Source of the DNA: Azorhizobium caulinodans ORS 571
Lineage (GTDB): Bacteria; Pseudomonadota; Alphaproteobacteria; Rhizobiales; Xanthobacteraceae
Assembly (NCBI RefSeq): GCF_000010525.1
Contig: NC_009937.1
Span: 4,711,001 to 4,775,000, forward strand
Length of the DNA: 64,000 nt
Reading direction: 5' to 3'
Position numbers and translations under genes: made by a program. Positions 53,922-62,819 of the stretch are shown piece by piece; the stretch's first letter is position 1; each line of letters starts with the position of its first letter. The notes under the pieces are model-generated. The model did not search any database, was not told the DNA's origin, and was given only the letters and a program-made list of their open reading frames with translations.

Positions 53922-54899
53922 ATGCGCCGTCTCACGGTCGAGCACAAGACTCTTTACCGCTATGCGGAGCCGGTCAGCTTCGGCACGCATCGCCTGATGC
54001 TGCGCCCGCGCGACAGCCACGGCCTGCGCCTCCTCGATGCCCGGATGACCCTCTCGCCCCCCGCGGAAGTGAAGTATGTCTATGACGTCTTCGGCAATTC
54101 CATCGGCCTCGCCGATTTCCAGGAGCCGGGCGCGGAGCTGCGCATCGAGAGCACGCTGGAACTCGAAATCTATCCGGTGCCGGCGCTTCAGGATCTGATC
54201 GCCCGCGAGGCGGCGTCCTATCCCTTCGTCTATTCCAGCGACGACCGGCTCGATATCGCCTTGCCGGCGGCGCGTCATTATCCCGACGATGGGGCAGTGG
54301 AAGCGTTCGCCCGATCCTTCCTGCCCGAGAGCGGCACCCGCGACACGCTGGACCTCCTGATGGCCATCAACGGCGCCATCAAGGAGCGCTTTGCCTATCA
54401 GGCCCGCTATGAAGAAGGCACGCAGGCTCCCGCCGACACCCTGCGGCTCGGCAGCGGCACGTGCCGCGACTTCGCGCTGCTGTTCATGGAGACGGTGCGG
54501 GAGCTGGGCTTCGCCGCGCGCTTCGTCACCGGCTATCTCTATACGCCGCAACTGGATCCGCTGGCGGGCGATGCCTTCCAGGGGGCGGGCGCGACCCACG
54601 CCTGGGCGGAGGTCTATCTGCCGGGCGCGGGCTGGATCGACTTCGATCCTACCAATGCGCTGGTCGGCACGGACCATCTGGTGCGGGTCGCCGTGGTGCG
54701 CGATCCGCGCCAGGCCATTCCGATCAGCGGCAGCTTCAGCGGCACGGAGGGCGCGTTCCTCGGCCTGGAGGTGGACGTGCGCGCGGCCTGCCACAGTACC
54801 GATACCGAGCCTGCGGAGGCCGAAGCCGCAGCCGCCACCGATCCTTTGCCGGCCCCGTCCAACGACGCGGCACCGGAGGCTCCTCGCCCGGCAGCCTGA
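53922..54899 (+). CDS. Transglutaminase-like cysteine peptidase family protein
   Basis: 325-aa protein with an N-terminal beta-rich Bact_transglu_N domain (VEHKTLYRYAEPVSFGTHRLMLRPRDS) and a papain-like transglutaminase core. Catalytic Cys in LGSGTCRDFALLF, His in GATHAWAEVYLPG and Asp in WIDFDPTNALVG are all present. Family members cross-link or hydrolyse amide bonds; the substrate is unknown. The C-terminal 40 residues are Ala/Pro-rich. No partner alpha-E protein gene is adjacent. Confidence 0.88.
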   Translation: MRRLTVEHKTLYRYAEPVSFGTHRLMLRPRDSHGLRLLDARMTLSPPAEVKYVYDVFGNSIGLADFQEPGAELRIESTLELEIYPVPALQDLIAREAASYPFVYSSDDRLDIALPAARHYPDDGAVEAFARSFLPESGTRDTLDLLMAINGAIKERFAYQARYEEGTQAPADTLRLGSGTCRDFALLFMETVRELGFAARFVTGYLYTPQLDPLAGDAFQGAGATHAWAEVYLPGAGWIDFDPTNALVGTDHLVRVAVVRDPRQAIPISGSFSGTEGAFLGLEVDVRAACHSTDTEPAEAEAAAATDPLPAPSNDAAPEAPRPAA

Positions 54900-54921
54900 G
54901 CCCCTCCGCCGACCGCGCAAA

Positions 54922-54949
54922 GAAAAACCCCGCCAGATCACTGGCGGGG
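54922..54949 (-). terminator. Rho-independent terminator of mdh
   Basis: CCCCGCCAG/CTGGCGGGG 9-bp stem with 4-nt loop (54928-54949), followed on the minus strand by TTTTTCT. It lies 44 nt past the mdh stop codon. Confidence 0.85.
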
Positions 54950-54993
54950 CTCGAAATGTACGCCGACAGACGCCGGCGCCTGATGGCGTCGGC

Positions 54994-55977
54994 TCAGCCG
55001 ACGATGGCGGCGACGCCGGCGCGCTCCTCGAGCAGTTCCTTGAGGGTGATGTCGAGCATCGACTGCGCGTAGGCGTCGATCTCGAGGCCCTTCACCACTT
55101 CATAGGAGCCGTTGGCGCACACCGCCGGGAAGCCGAACACGATGCCTTCCGGAATGCCATAGGAGCCGTCCGAGGCGATGCCCATGGAGACCCAGCCGCC
55201 GTTGGTGCCGTGGATCCAGTCGCGCATGTGGTCGACGGCGGCGTTGGCGGCGGAGGCCGCCGACGACAGGCCGCGGGCCTCGATGATGGCCGCGCCGCGC
55301 TTGCCGACGGTGGGGATCAGCGTGCCGCGATACCAGTCCTCGTCATTGACGAGCTTCGGCAGGGGCTGGCCCTTCACGGTGGCGAAGCGGTAGTCGGCGA
55401 ACATGGTCGGGGAGTGATTGCCCCACACCACCAGCTTCTCGATGTCGGCGCTGTTGGCGCCGATCTTGGCCGCGAACTGCGAGAGCGCGCGGTTGTGGTC
55501 GAGGCGCAGCATGGCGGTGATGTTGCCGGCCGGCAGGTCCGGAGCGGACTTGGCGGTGATGTAGGCATTGGTGTTGGCCGGGTTGCCGACCACCAGCACC
55601 TTCACGTCGCGCTTGGCGACTTCGTTCAGCGCCGCGCCCTGGACCTTGAAGATCTCGGCATTGGCGAGCAGCAGATCGGCGCGCTCCATGCCCTTCGAGC
55701 GCGGGCGGGCGCCCACGAGGAAGGCCGCGTCCACGTCCTTGAAGGCCACCTTCGGATCGTCGGTGATGACCACGCCCGCGAGCAGCGGGAAGGCGCAATC
55801 CTCGAGCTCCATGACGACGCCCTTCACGGCGTTCTGCGCCTGGGGCAGGTCGAGCAGCTGGAGGATCACCGGCTGATCCTTGCCGTACACGTCGCCATTG
55901 GCGATGCGGAACAGCAGCGAGTAGCAGATTTGACCGGCGGCGCCGGTGACGGCAACGCGGACGGCGGGCTTCGTCAT
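54994..55977 (-). CDS. mdh: Malate dehydrogenase (cytosolic-type, group 2)
   Basis: 327-aa NAD-dependent malate dehydrogenase. NAD motif [22 protein letters not shown], substrate arginines in [16 protein letters not shown], and the catalytic [12 protein letters not shown] (His). This is the cytosolic-like MDH form (about 327 aa), not the lactate-dehydrogenase-like form that most alphaproteobacteria carry beside sucCD. The single gene ends at the terminator; the amidase operon lies upstream. Confidence 0.93.
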   Translation of the reverse strand: MTKPAVRVAVTGAAGQICYSLLFRIANGDVYGKDQPVILQLLDLPQAQNAVKGVVMELEDCAFPLLAGVVITDDPKVAFKDVDAAFLVGARPRSKGMERADLLLANAEIFKVQGAALNEVAKRDVKVLVVGNPANTNAYITAKSAPDLPAGNITAMLRLDHNRALSQFAAKIGANSADIEKLVVWGNHSPTMFADYRFATVKGQPLPKLVNDEDWYRGTLIPTVGKRGAAIIEARGLSSAASAANAAVDHMRDWIHGTNGGWVSMGIASDGSYGIPEGIVFGFPAVCANGSYEVVKGLEIDAYAQSMLDITLKELLEERAGVAAIVG

Positions 55978-56063
55978 GATGAATCCTTCCCCGAAATGTC
56001 CAACGGGTTTACGGCGCTCTCTATAGGCCGCGCGTGCGGAAATGGAAGCGTCCGTTAGGAGGA

Positions 56064-57413
56064 TCAGCCTCCAAACTGGGCCTCAATTCCAGCCGCGACG
56101 GCGAACAGGCGAGCATCCATGCCGCCTGCCGCCGCCACCATCAAACCGACGGGAGCATCCCCCGGTGCCGGGATCGGCAGGGAAATGGCGCAGCCGTCGA
56201 TCATGTTCACCAGCGTGCAGTTGCGCAGCGAAAGGATATTGGCCTTGGCATAGGCGGCATCGTCGCTCGCCAGATCGGCGATCTTCGGCGGCAGAATGGC
56301 GACGGTCGGCATCAGCAACGCATCGAACGGCGCGATCCGCGCATTGGCGCGGGCGATGAGGGAGCGGCGGGCGGCGAGGATGTCGATATAGTCCGCCGCC
56401 TCCTGCTCGCGGCCGCGCTTGATGCGCACGGACACGCGCGGATCATACTCCGCCTCCTTTTCCGCCAGCAAAGCGCGGTGCCAGGCATAGCTCTCCGCCG
56501 CCGTGAAGCCGCCCTTGGCATTGATGCCGGCGATCTCGGCGAACTCCGGCACCGGCGCCGTGACGATGCGGGCACCGGCCTTGGAGATGCGGGCCACCGC
56601 CGCCTCGAAGGCGCTCGCGACTTCCGGATCGAGGGCATCGAGCGCCACGGTGGCGGGCACGAGGAAACGCAGGCCAGACAGGTCCGCAGGTTCCAGAGCG
56701 GTGACCGGCGCGCCGGCCAGGATGGCGTCGGCCGCCGCGCAGCAGGCCACCGAGCGGCCGAGCGGTCCGATGGAATCGAGGCTCTGGGAGAGCGGCAGGC
56801 AGCCCTCCTGCGGCACGCGGCTGGCGGTGGGCTTGTAGCCGGTGATGCCGCAGAAGGCCGCCGGAATGCGGCAGGAGCCGCCCGTGTCCGTGCCGAGCGC
56901 CAGATGCGCGAAGCCGTCGGCGACCGCGACCGCGCCGCCGGAGGTGGAGCCGCCGGGCACCCGGCCCTCGTCCCGCTTCCAGGGGCTCTTCGGCGTGCCG
57001 TAATGCGGATTGAGGCCGAGCCCCGAATAGGCGAACTCCACCATGTTCGAGCGGCCGATCACCACGAAACCAGCGTTGCGCAAACGCGCAACAGCCGTCG
57101 CATCCGCAGTGGCCGGTGTATTGGAGGCGAGCACCTTCGAGCCGGAGGTGGTGACCTCACCGGCCACGTCGAACAGATCCTTGATGGCGACCGGAATGCC
57201 CGCGAAGGGCGAGGGCGCAGCGCCCGCGCGGCGCAAGGCATCCTGCCCGTCAGCCGCCGCCCGCGCCTGCTCGCCCGCAACCGAGATGAAGGCGCGCGTC
57301 CCCTCACCCGCCGGATCCGAGATGCGCGCGAGGCAGGCCTCCACGAGCGCGCGGGAGGTGGTGCGGCCGGCGGCAAGATCGGCGGCAAGGCTGGCAAGGG
57401 TCGGAGCGGTCAT
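56064..57413 (-). CDS. Amidase signature family protein
   Basis: 449-aa amidase from ATG 57413 ([16 protein letters not shown]). The Ser-cisSer-Lys triad is visible: Lys in [12 protein letters not shown], the Gly/Ser block [16 protein letters not shown], and [15 protein letters not shown]. Substrate not fixed by motifs; amide or lactam hydrolysis. It is the last gene of a minus-strand operon with cupin, HpaB-type monooxygenase and flavin reductase, so it may hydrolyse a ring-derived amide. Confidence 0.88.
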   Translation of the reverse strand: MTAPTLASLAADLAAGRTTSRALVEACLARISDPAGEGTRAFISVAGEQARAAADGQDALRRAGAAPSPFAGIPVAIKDLFDVAGEVTTSGSKVLASNTPATADATAVARLRNAGFVVIGRSNMVEFAYSGLGLNPHYGTPKSPWKRDEGRVPGGSTSGGAVAVADGFAHLALGTDTGGSCRIPAAFCGITGYKPTASRVPQEGCLPLSQSLDSIGPLGRSVACCAAADAILAGAPVTALEPADLSGLRFLVPATVALDALDPEVASAFEAAVARISKAGARIVTAPVPEFAEIAGINAKGGFTAAESYAWHRALLAEKEAEYDPRVSVRIKRGREQEAADYIDILAARRSLIARANARIAPFDALLMPTVAILPPKIADLASDDAAYAKANILSLRNCTLVNMIDGCAISLPIPAPGDAPVGLMVAAAGGMDARLFAVAAGIEAQFGG

Positions 57414-57560
57414 GGGAGATTTCCGGGATGGAAGGCGGGGTGCGTCGTGCGGGTGTGTATCGCGAAACGGGGCCCGCGGGGAGACCGGGCCCAAAATGCC
57501 AAACGCCCTCCCCCGTCGAACGGGAGAGGGCGAGGTTTCGGAAGCGTCAGGCCGTCATGC

Positions 57561-57941
57561 TCACGCAGGATCGAAGTAATGGATCTCCATGAGGATGCAG
57601 CCCTTCTCGGACTTGAAGGGGCCATGGAAGGCGCCCGGCGGGCGGCAGGCATAGGTGAAGGGCGGGAACGACTCGCCGCCTTCGCCCTTCTCGTCATTGC
57701 CAACGGTGAGGTCGCCGGTGACGAGGAACACCTCTTCCCAATATTCGTGCACGAAAGGCGCGGTGGTGAAGACGCCGGGATCGAAGCGCAGCAGGCGCGT
57801 ACGCGAGCCGCGCTTGTTGGTCTCGTCCAGCGCACCGGAAATGATCTTCTGCTGGATGCCGGCCGGATAACCGGGCGGCACTTCCCAGCCGCTGGTCAGG
57901 TCCAGCGTGTAGAACTCGTCATGGGCTTTGTTGATGGCCAT
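57561..57941 (-). CDS. Cupin-domain protein
   Basis: 126-aa single-domain cupin. The metal-binding strand reads PFVHEYWEEVFLVTGDL: first His kept, HxH second His replaced by Tyr, Glu kept; second motif His in PPGAFHGPFKSEKG. So it may still hold a metal with one altered ligand. Located between the amidase and the HpaB-type monooxygenase genes, same strand. A role in ring opening or stabilising an intermediate is possible. Confidence 0.82.
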   Translation of the reverse strand: MAINKAHDEFYTLDLTSGWEVPPGYPAGIQQKIISGALDETNKRGSRTRLLRFDPGVFTTAPFVHEYWEEVFLVTGDLTVGNDEKGEGGESFPPFTYACRPPGAFHGPFKSEKGCILMEIHYFDPA

Positions 57942-57988
57942 GGGGTGGGCTCTTCCTTCGGGCGGTCAGAACGGATTGGTGCAGGGGC

Positions 57989-59473
57989 TCATTCGGCGGC
58001 GCGCGCCGCGGGCGGAGCGACCTCGTCGGCGAGGGCATAGGAACCGAGCATGCGGTCGAGCAGCGCCTTGGCCCCGTCCCAGTCATAGGTGCGGAAGGCG
58101 TGGCCCTTCACCACGAAGCCGGCGCCGGCATAGAACATCTCGTACTGGGCATGGCGCGAGGCGAACTCGGAGCCCACGGCGTCCCACGCGAGCTTGTAGA
58201 ACTTCACCTTCTCCTCGGCGTCGGCGGCCGGCGACTGCTGGGTCTTGCCGATGAGGTTGGCGAGTTCCGGATTGGCGAAATCCTGCACGGAGGACGGCAG
58301 CATGATCATGCCGCCGCCGGCCAGTTCCCGCAGGGTGTTCAGCACCTTGCCATAGAGCTGCTGGCTCAGCGTCTGCGCCGCATAGAGGGTGTGGCGGTCG
58401 GGCACGAAATAGGGCCCGCGCTGCACGCCCTTGGCCTCCATGGCGGTGACGAATGCCTCGATCATCGCCGCCTCGGCGGAGAGCTGGCCGAGCGTCTCGC
58501 GCACCTGCGGAAAGTTGGTCGTGCCGTTCACCTCGGTGATGCGGCGGGCGACACCGAGCAGGAACTTGAGCTTCACCGCCAGACGGATCTGCGCCTGGTA
58601 GTTCTGATAGACGTGAGCCGGCGTCGCGTGGAACTGCTTGGCCACCATCTCGATGCTGTCGACGATGAAGACCCGGTCCCACGGCACCTTCACATCGTCG
58701 AAATAGAGCACCGCATCGTTCTCGTCGAAGCGGCTCGACAAAGGATTGTCGAAGACGCTGGGGTTCGCGGCCTCGTACGACTTGCGCGAGAGGATCTTGA
58801 GACCTTTCGTGTTCATCGGGATGGCAAACGAGAGCGCATACTTCTCGTCGCCCGGCTGGAGCGGCTGGATGCAGGTGACGAACACCTCGTTGGCCATGAT
58901 GCCGCCGGTCGCCAGCATCTTGGCCCCGCGCACCGTGATGCCTTCCGCGTCCCGGTCCACGATGCCGGCGGACAGGAACGGGTCCTGCTGCTGCGCCGCG
59001 CTCTTGGAGCGGTCCGCCTGCGGATTGATGATGACGTAGGTGAGATAGAGGTCGTTGTCGCGGGCGTAGCGGTAATAATCCGCGAGCGCCTTGGCACGGG
59101 CCGGGTCATAGGCCTCGAACACCTCGAGGCCCATGGCCATGCCGGCGATGCAGGAGGCCACGTGGTCCGGCGCGCGGCCGAGGAAGCCGGCATGCAGCTC
59201 GGTCCAGGCCACGAGACCGGCACGGCGGGCCTTCAGTTCCTCATAAGATTTCGGCAACTGCCAGATCTTGTTGGCCCGCGTGCCCGTATCCGTCTCGAAC
59301 GTCATGAGTTCGCGGTTCTCGGGCGCGCTCTGGAAGTCGAACATCCGGCCCACGGAGGCAACGGCCCCCCGATAGGCCGGATGGCTGGTGGCATCGCCCA
59401 CCAGAGCGCCATCCAGGAAGATCTGGCGCCCGTCCCGCAGGCTCTCGATATGCTGTTGGCCGGTCTTGATCAT
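57989..59473 (-). CDS. HpaB-family FADH2-dependent monooxygenase
   Basis: 494-aa large component of a two-component flavin monooxygenase (4-hydroxyphenylacetate 3-monooxygenase family). The family blocks are LTYVIINPQADRSKSAAQQQDPFL, DAEGITVRGAKMLATGG and YDWDGAKALLDRMLGSY, with DVKVPWDRVF. It needs reduced FAD from the adjacent flavin reductase. The real substrate is unknown; the neighbouring amidase and cupin suggest an N-containing or amide-yielding ring. Confidence 0.88.
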   Translation of the reverse strand: MIKTGQQHIESLRDGRQIFLDGALVGDATSHPAYRGAVASVGRMFDFQSAPENRELMTFETDTGTRANKIWQLPKSYEELKARRAGLVAWTELHAGFLGRAPDHVASCIAGMAMGLEVFEAYDPARAKALADYYRYARDNDLYLTYVIINPQADRSKSAAQQQDPFLSAGIVDRDAEGITVRGAKMLATGGIMANEVFVTCIQPLQPGDEKYALSFAIPMNTKGLKILSRKSYEAANPSVFDNPLSSRFDENDAVLYFDDVKVPWDRVFIVDSIEMVAKQFHATPAHVYQNYQAQIRLAVKLKFLLGVARRITEVNGTTNFPQVRETLGQLSAEAAMIEAFVTAMEAKGVQRGPYFVPDRHTLYAAQTLSQQLYGKVLNTLRELAGGGMIMLPSSVQDFANPELANLIGKTQQSPAADAEEKVKFYKLAWDAVGSEFASRHAQYEMFYAGAGFVVKGHAFRTYDWDGAKALLDRMLGSYALADEVAPPAARAAE

Positions 59474-59493
59474 GGAAGGTCCTCTTGGGCAAA

Positions 59494-59994
59494 TCAGCTG
59501 GCGACGACGCCGTGATAGGCGCCGCGGAAGAAGACGAGCGGCTCGGCCTCCTCGCTGTGGGCAAAGCGCACGACGCGGGCGAGAAAGATCACATGATCCC
59601 CGCCATCATGATGGGCGTAGGGCACGCATTCAAAGTGGGCGATGGCGCCGGACAGCAGCGGCGCATCCTCGACACCGGCCGTATGGGCGACGCCTGCCCA
59701 CTTGTCCTCGAGCGCCCGCGCGAAGCGGTTGGACAGATGCTCCTGATCGCGCGCCAGCACGTTGACGCCATAGCCGCGCGCCGCCAGCATGGCGGGAAGG
59801 CTGTGCGCGGAGCGCGCCACGCTGAAGAGCACGAGCGGAGGATCGAGCGATACGGAGTTGAACGAACTCATGGTCATGCCCACGACCTCGTCCGTTTCAC
59901 CGGCGCGGGCGGTGACGACCGCAACGCCCGTGGCGAAATGGCCGAGAGCCCGGCGGAACGCGCGCGCATCGAATGCAGGAGACTTTTCGTCCAT
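59494..59994 (-). CDS. Flavin reductase (HpaC-like)
   Basis: 166-aa flavin:NADH reductase of the split-barrel fold. It shows AFRRALGHFATGVAVVTAR, VGMTMSSFNSVSLDPPLVLFSV and GVNVLARDQEHLSNRFA. It supplies FADH2 to the HpaB-type enzyme 20 nt downstream. First gene of the operon; a palindrome and the marR gene lie upstream and divergent. Confidence 0.9.
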   Translation of the reverse strand: MDEKSPAFDARAFRRALGHFATGVAVVTARAGETDEVVGMTMSSFNSVSLDPPLVLFSVARSAHSLPAMLAARGYGVNVLARDQEHLSNRFARALEDKWAGVAHTAGVEDAPLLSGAIAHFECVPYAHHDGGDHVIFLARVVRFAHSEEAEPLVFFRGAYHGVVAS

Positions 59995-60051
59995 TCCGGA
60001 AGGCCTTCGGCAGATGGTTCAGACGGTGACCGCCATCGGTATCGCGACCAT

Positions 60052-60072
60052 TTACCTTTGAATCAAAGCTAA
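60052..60072. promoter_or_regulatory. 21-bp MarR operator candidate
   Basis: TTA-C-CTTTGA-A-TCAAAG-C-TAA: arms CTTTGA/TCAAAG with outer TTA/TAA are perfectly symmetric, only the three single N positions break symmetry. It sits in the 111-nt gap between the divergent flavin reductase and marR genes, in A+T-rich DNA. Highly typical of MarR-family repressors. Confidence 0.75.
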
Positions 60073-60105
60073 TATTTTTATGAAACTGACGTCAAGGCGG
60101 TTTTC

Positions 60106-60810
60106 GTGGACGGATCGGGCAAGACAGGCAGGGGGCAGGGGAAACAGGCGGGTGAAGCTCCGGGCTCAAAGGCGCAGGGCCGGCGCCGGCGCGGCATGGC
60201 AGCCGGTGCACCGGCCATGGCCGACCAGACGCGAGGCGACGCCCTGCTTCCCGAGCAGCGCGGCGAGCGGGGCCAGCTCACGGTCTCCCGGCCGGAGCTG
60301 CTGATGGATGGCTCGGACCGCGCCTTCCGCCAGCTCGTGCATGACACGCTGGCCTTCGCCGCGCGCATCCAGGAGGTGCGCAGCCGCCTCGGCGCGCTCA
60401 TCGGGCTCTCGGGCGCGCAATACACCATCCTCGTCGCTATCGCCCATCTACAGGGGCGGGAGGGGGGCGTAGGCGTGAACCTGCTCGCGGAGCACCTGCA
60501 TCTCTCGGGCGCGTTCGTCACCATCGAGGTGAACAAGCTGGTGGCGGCCGAACTGGTGGTGAAGGAGGTCAATCCGGAGGACCGGCGGCGCGTGCTGCTC
60601 ACCATCACGCCCAAGGCCGGCCAACTGCTGGATGACCTCACCACCGTGCAGCGACCGGTGAACGACACGCTGTTCGAGTGTCTTTCGGCGGAAGACTTCC
60701 ACCACTTCCGCACCATCGTCTCGCAACTGGTCGCGACCGGCGACCGGACGCTGAAGCTGCTGGACTATCTCACCCCTGACGGCGCGCTGCGGCCGGACGA
60801 CGGACGCTGA
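60106..60810 (+). CDS. MarR-family transcriptional regulator
   Basis: Up to 234-aa regulator with winged HTH: LSGAQYTILVAIAHLQ, GVNLLAEHLHLSGAFVTIEVNKLVAAELVVKEVNPEDRRRVLLTITPKAG. The start is uncertain: GTG 60106 adds a Gly/Lys-rich N-terminus; ATG 60196 or 60217 would give a more usual length. Divergent from the flavin reductase/HpaB/cupin/amidase operon and next to the palindrome, so it probably represses that operon until an aromatic ligand binds. Confidence 0.85.
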   Translation: MDGSGKTGRGQGKQAGEAPGSKAQGRRRRGMAAGAPAMADQTRGDALLPEQRGERGQLTVSRPELLMDGSDRAFRQLVHDTLAFAARIQEVRSRLGALIGLSGAQYTILVAIAHLQGREGGVGVNLLAEHLHLSGAFVTIEVNKLVAAELVVKEVNPEDRRRVLLTITPKAGQLLDDLTTVQRPVNDTLFECLSAEDFHHFRTIVSQLVATGDRTLKLLDYLTPDGALRPDDGR

Positions 60811-60850
60811 AGGCACCCGCTTCCATCTCCGGCCCGCGACGGCCGAAGCC

Positions 60851-61990
60851 TCACGGCCGGGCGGGCTCCAGAAGCCTCGCATAGATGGAGGCGAGCTCGC
60901 GCTCGAAGCGGGAGGCTCCGAAGCGGCTCTCCGCCCGCTGCCGCCCCGCTTCGCCAAAGGCTGAGCGCAGGGGTGCATCGCCGGCAAGCCGCAGCAGCGC
61001 CCCGGCGAGTGCCGGCGCATCCTCATGTGGCACGAGGAGCCCGGTCTCTCTGTCGGCGACCGCCTCCGGAATGCCGCCCACGTTCGTCGCGATCACCGGC
61101 AAAGCGGCGCTCATGGCCTCCAGCAGCACCAGCGGGAAGCCCTCCGTATGGGTGGAGAGCACGAGGCCGTCGATGGCGCCGTAGAAGCGGGCCATCTCGC
61201 CCTCGAAGCCGGCGAAGTGGACGACGCCCCCGGTTCCCGTTTCCTGCATCAGCTCGGACAGCACGGCGAACTGCGCCCGATGGCCGGCATCGGTGTCCGT
61301 GTCCCCCACGATGAGCACATGCACATTGCCCCCGGCGGCGCGCACCTGCGCCATGGCCCGGATGAGCGTCGCATGATCCTTCTGCGGACTGACGCGGGCC
61401 GGCATGCCGAAGACGACCGCCTCCGCCGGCAGGCCGTAATGCGCGCGCGCGGCGCCCCGGTCCACCCGCGGCGGCGCGGGCGGCGCCGCATCATAGAGCA
61501 CCGTGCCGCGCCCCGGCGGCAACGGAAAATCCTGCCGCCCCATGGCGCTCTTCGACACATAGAGGAAATGCTGCACCGGCCACAGCAGCAGGCGATCCAG
61601 ATCGTTCATCTGCGGATGGTCGGCGCGGACATGGCTGATCACCCGCGCACCGGCAAGGCGACCGGCGAAAGCGGTGAAATAGGCCCCCAGGAGTTCGCCC
61701 GCATGGACGATGCGCACGCCCCGCCGCCGGAAATCCGCCCGCACGGCAAGGCTGGCTGCAAGATAGGGCCAGGGCCGGCGCAGGCTCACCTCGGGCTGGG
61801 CGAAACGGGCGGTGTCAAACCGGTGATCCCGGCAGAGAGCCTCAAGCTGTGCGGCCGCGTCGCCTTCCGGCAGATACAGCACGTTCCCATAGCCGAGGCG
61901 CCGGGCCGCCTCCGCAAGGCGCAGGGTGGCGAGCTCGGTGCCAGCCAGATTCGTCCAGGGTATGATGTGGGCGATGAGGGGCGCGGACAT
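60851..61990 (-). CDS. Glycosyltransferase family 4 (paralogue of the 44 kb enzyme)
   Basis: 379-aa GT-B enzyme. N-terminus MSAPLIAHIIPWTNLAGTELATLRLAE; donor motif HTEGFPLVLLEAMSAALPVIATNVGGIPEAVADRETG (E-x7-E). The middle ARVISHVRADHPQMNDLDRLL matches the 44 kb paralogue's ARVVSHVRCDQPEQSRQERTL. The shared start motif is unusual for GT4 enzymes and suggests a common acceptor. It is unlinked to the other copy (about 15 kb apart). Confidence 0.85.
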   Translation of the reverse strand: MSAPLIAHIIPWTNLAGTELATLRLAEAARRLGYGNVLYLPEGDAAAQLEALCRDHRFDTARFAQPEVSLRRPWPYLAASLAVRADFRRRGVRIVHAGELLGAYFTAFAGRLAGARVISHVRADHPQMNDLDRLLLWPVQHFLYVSKSAMGRQDFPLPPGRGTVLYDAAPPAPPRVDRGAARAHYGLPAEAVVFGMPARVSPQKDHATLIRAMAQVRAAGGNVHVLIVGDTDTDAGHRAQFAVLSELMQETGTGGVVHFAGFEGEMARFYGAIDGLVLSTHTEGFPLVLLEAMSAALPVIATNVGGIPEAVADRETGLLVPHEDAPALAGALLRLAGDAPLRSAFGEAGRQRAESRFGASRFERELASIYARLLEPARP

Positions 61991-62110
61991 GCCTTCTTAT
62001 AAACGGCCGCGCACACGCATGAGACCCGCTCTGGAACATTTGGGTGTCATTTTCCCTCCGCGAGCCGGCTTGTGCTCGGATGTCAGCGCCATATCGGGAG
62101 AGACCGACCC

Positions 62111-62452
62111 ATGCGCCGCTCCGTCGCCCTGCTGTGTCTTATGCCGCTCGGAGCGCAGGCCGGCGACCTGACCTTCTATGAAAAATCGATCGCCTCCGCG
62201 GCCGACTGCCACAAGACTTATGAGCAGGTCGTGCCCGACTGGCGCCGCAACCGCGCCGCCCTCTTCACGCGGTTTCCGGACGGGCGCGAGCGCCTGATCC
62301 ACTGCCTGCCGGACGGCGTCGCCGAATGGATCTGCGTGCCGGCTGCGGGCAAGATCTACACCGCGGTTCAGATCGGCAAGACGCTGGCCGCGTGCGAGGC
62401 GCAGACGCCCAGGGTGCCGGTGCTGGACAAGCCGAGCATGTTTGCACCTTAG
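62111..62452 (+). CDS. Small secreted protein, unknown function
   Basis: 113-aa protein with a signal peptide MRRSVALLCLMPLGAQA cut before GDLTF. Mature part has three cysteines (ADCHKTYEQVV, LIHCLPDGV, EWICVPAAG, and C in LAACEAQ) and basic/acidic alternation. No family recognised. Start ATG 62111 (one 13 codons earlier in frame has no signal). It ends 238 nt before tRNA-Leu. Periplasmic location inferred. Confidence 0.7.
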   Translation: MRRSVALLCLMPLGAQAGDLTFYEKSIASAADCHKTYEQVVPDWRRNRAALFTRFPDGRERLIHCLPDGVAEWICVPAAGKIYTAVQIGKTLAACEAQTPRVPVLDKPSMFAP

Positions 62453-62527
62453 GGCGCAACCCGAGCGGAGTGAATCGATCTGGGCGGCAAATCGCCCTCT
62501 GAGCTCGAGAAAGAGAACGCGTGCTCG

Positions 62528-62552
62528 GATCAGATTGCGATGCCATCTGATC
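62528..62552. repeat. Inverted repeat GATCAGAT-N9-ATCTGATC upstream of tRNA-Leu
   Basis: Perfect 8-bp arms separated by 9 nt, in the 237-nt gap between the small secreted protein and tRNA-Leu. A smaller hairpin GGGCG/CGCCC is at 62482-62497. Possible terminator or regulatory site. Confidence 0.4.
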
Positions 62553-62689
62553 GGCGCGTGCTTCAGGGCCCTCAGCTTTGGGAAGATGTGGGCAGCCGCT
62601 CCGCGCGCCTCCCGTCGACCGGTGGGGCTCTGGAACTTGCAGCGGGCCTGCCTTATAGGACAGGAGAGCTGGCGTTGCGCCGGCTCCAT

Positions 62690-62776
62690 GCGGGTGTGGC
62701 GGAACTGGTAGACGCGACGGACTCAAAATCCGTTTCTGGTGACAGAGTGTCGGTTCGAGTCCGACCACCCGCACCA
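62690..62776 (+). tRNA. tRNA-Leu (anticodon CAA)
   Basis: 87-nt class II tRNA with 3' CCA encoded. Acceptor GCGGGTG pairs with CACCCGC, discriminator A. Anticodon stem ACGGA/TCCGT encloses CTCAAAA, giving anticodon CAA, which decodes UUG. The long variable arm TTCTGGTGACAGAGT-type and T loop GGTTCGAGTCC are normal for Leu. Confidence 0.95.
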
Positions 62777-62819
62777 ATCGCCTCAACGATACGACCGTCC
62801 GGCGAGGTCTCACGCGGAC

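Noticed and set aside
54391..56058. Long plus-strand open frame of 555 codons across the transglutaminase and mdh genes
   Set aside because: It is antisense to mdh for much of its length, has a composition of Arg/Pro/Ser-rich shadow translation, and both real genes match known families.
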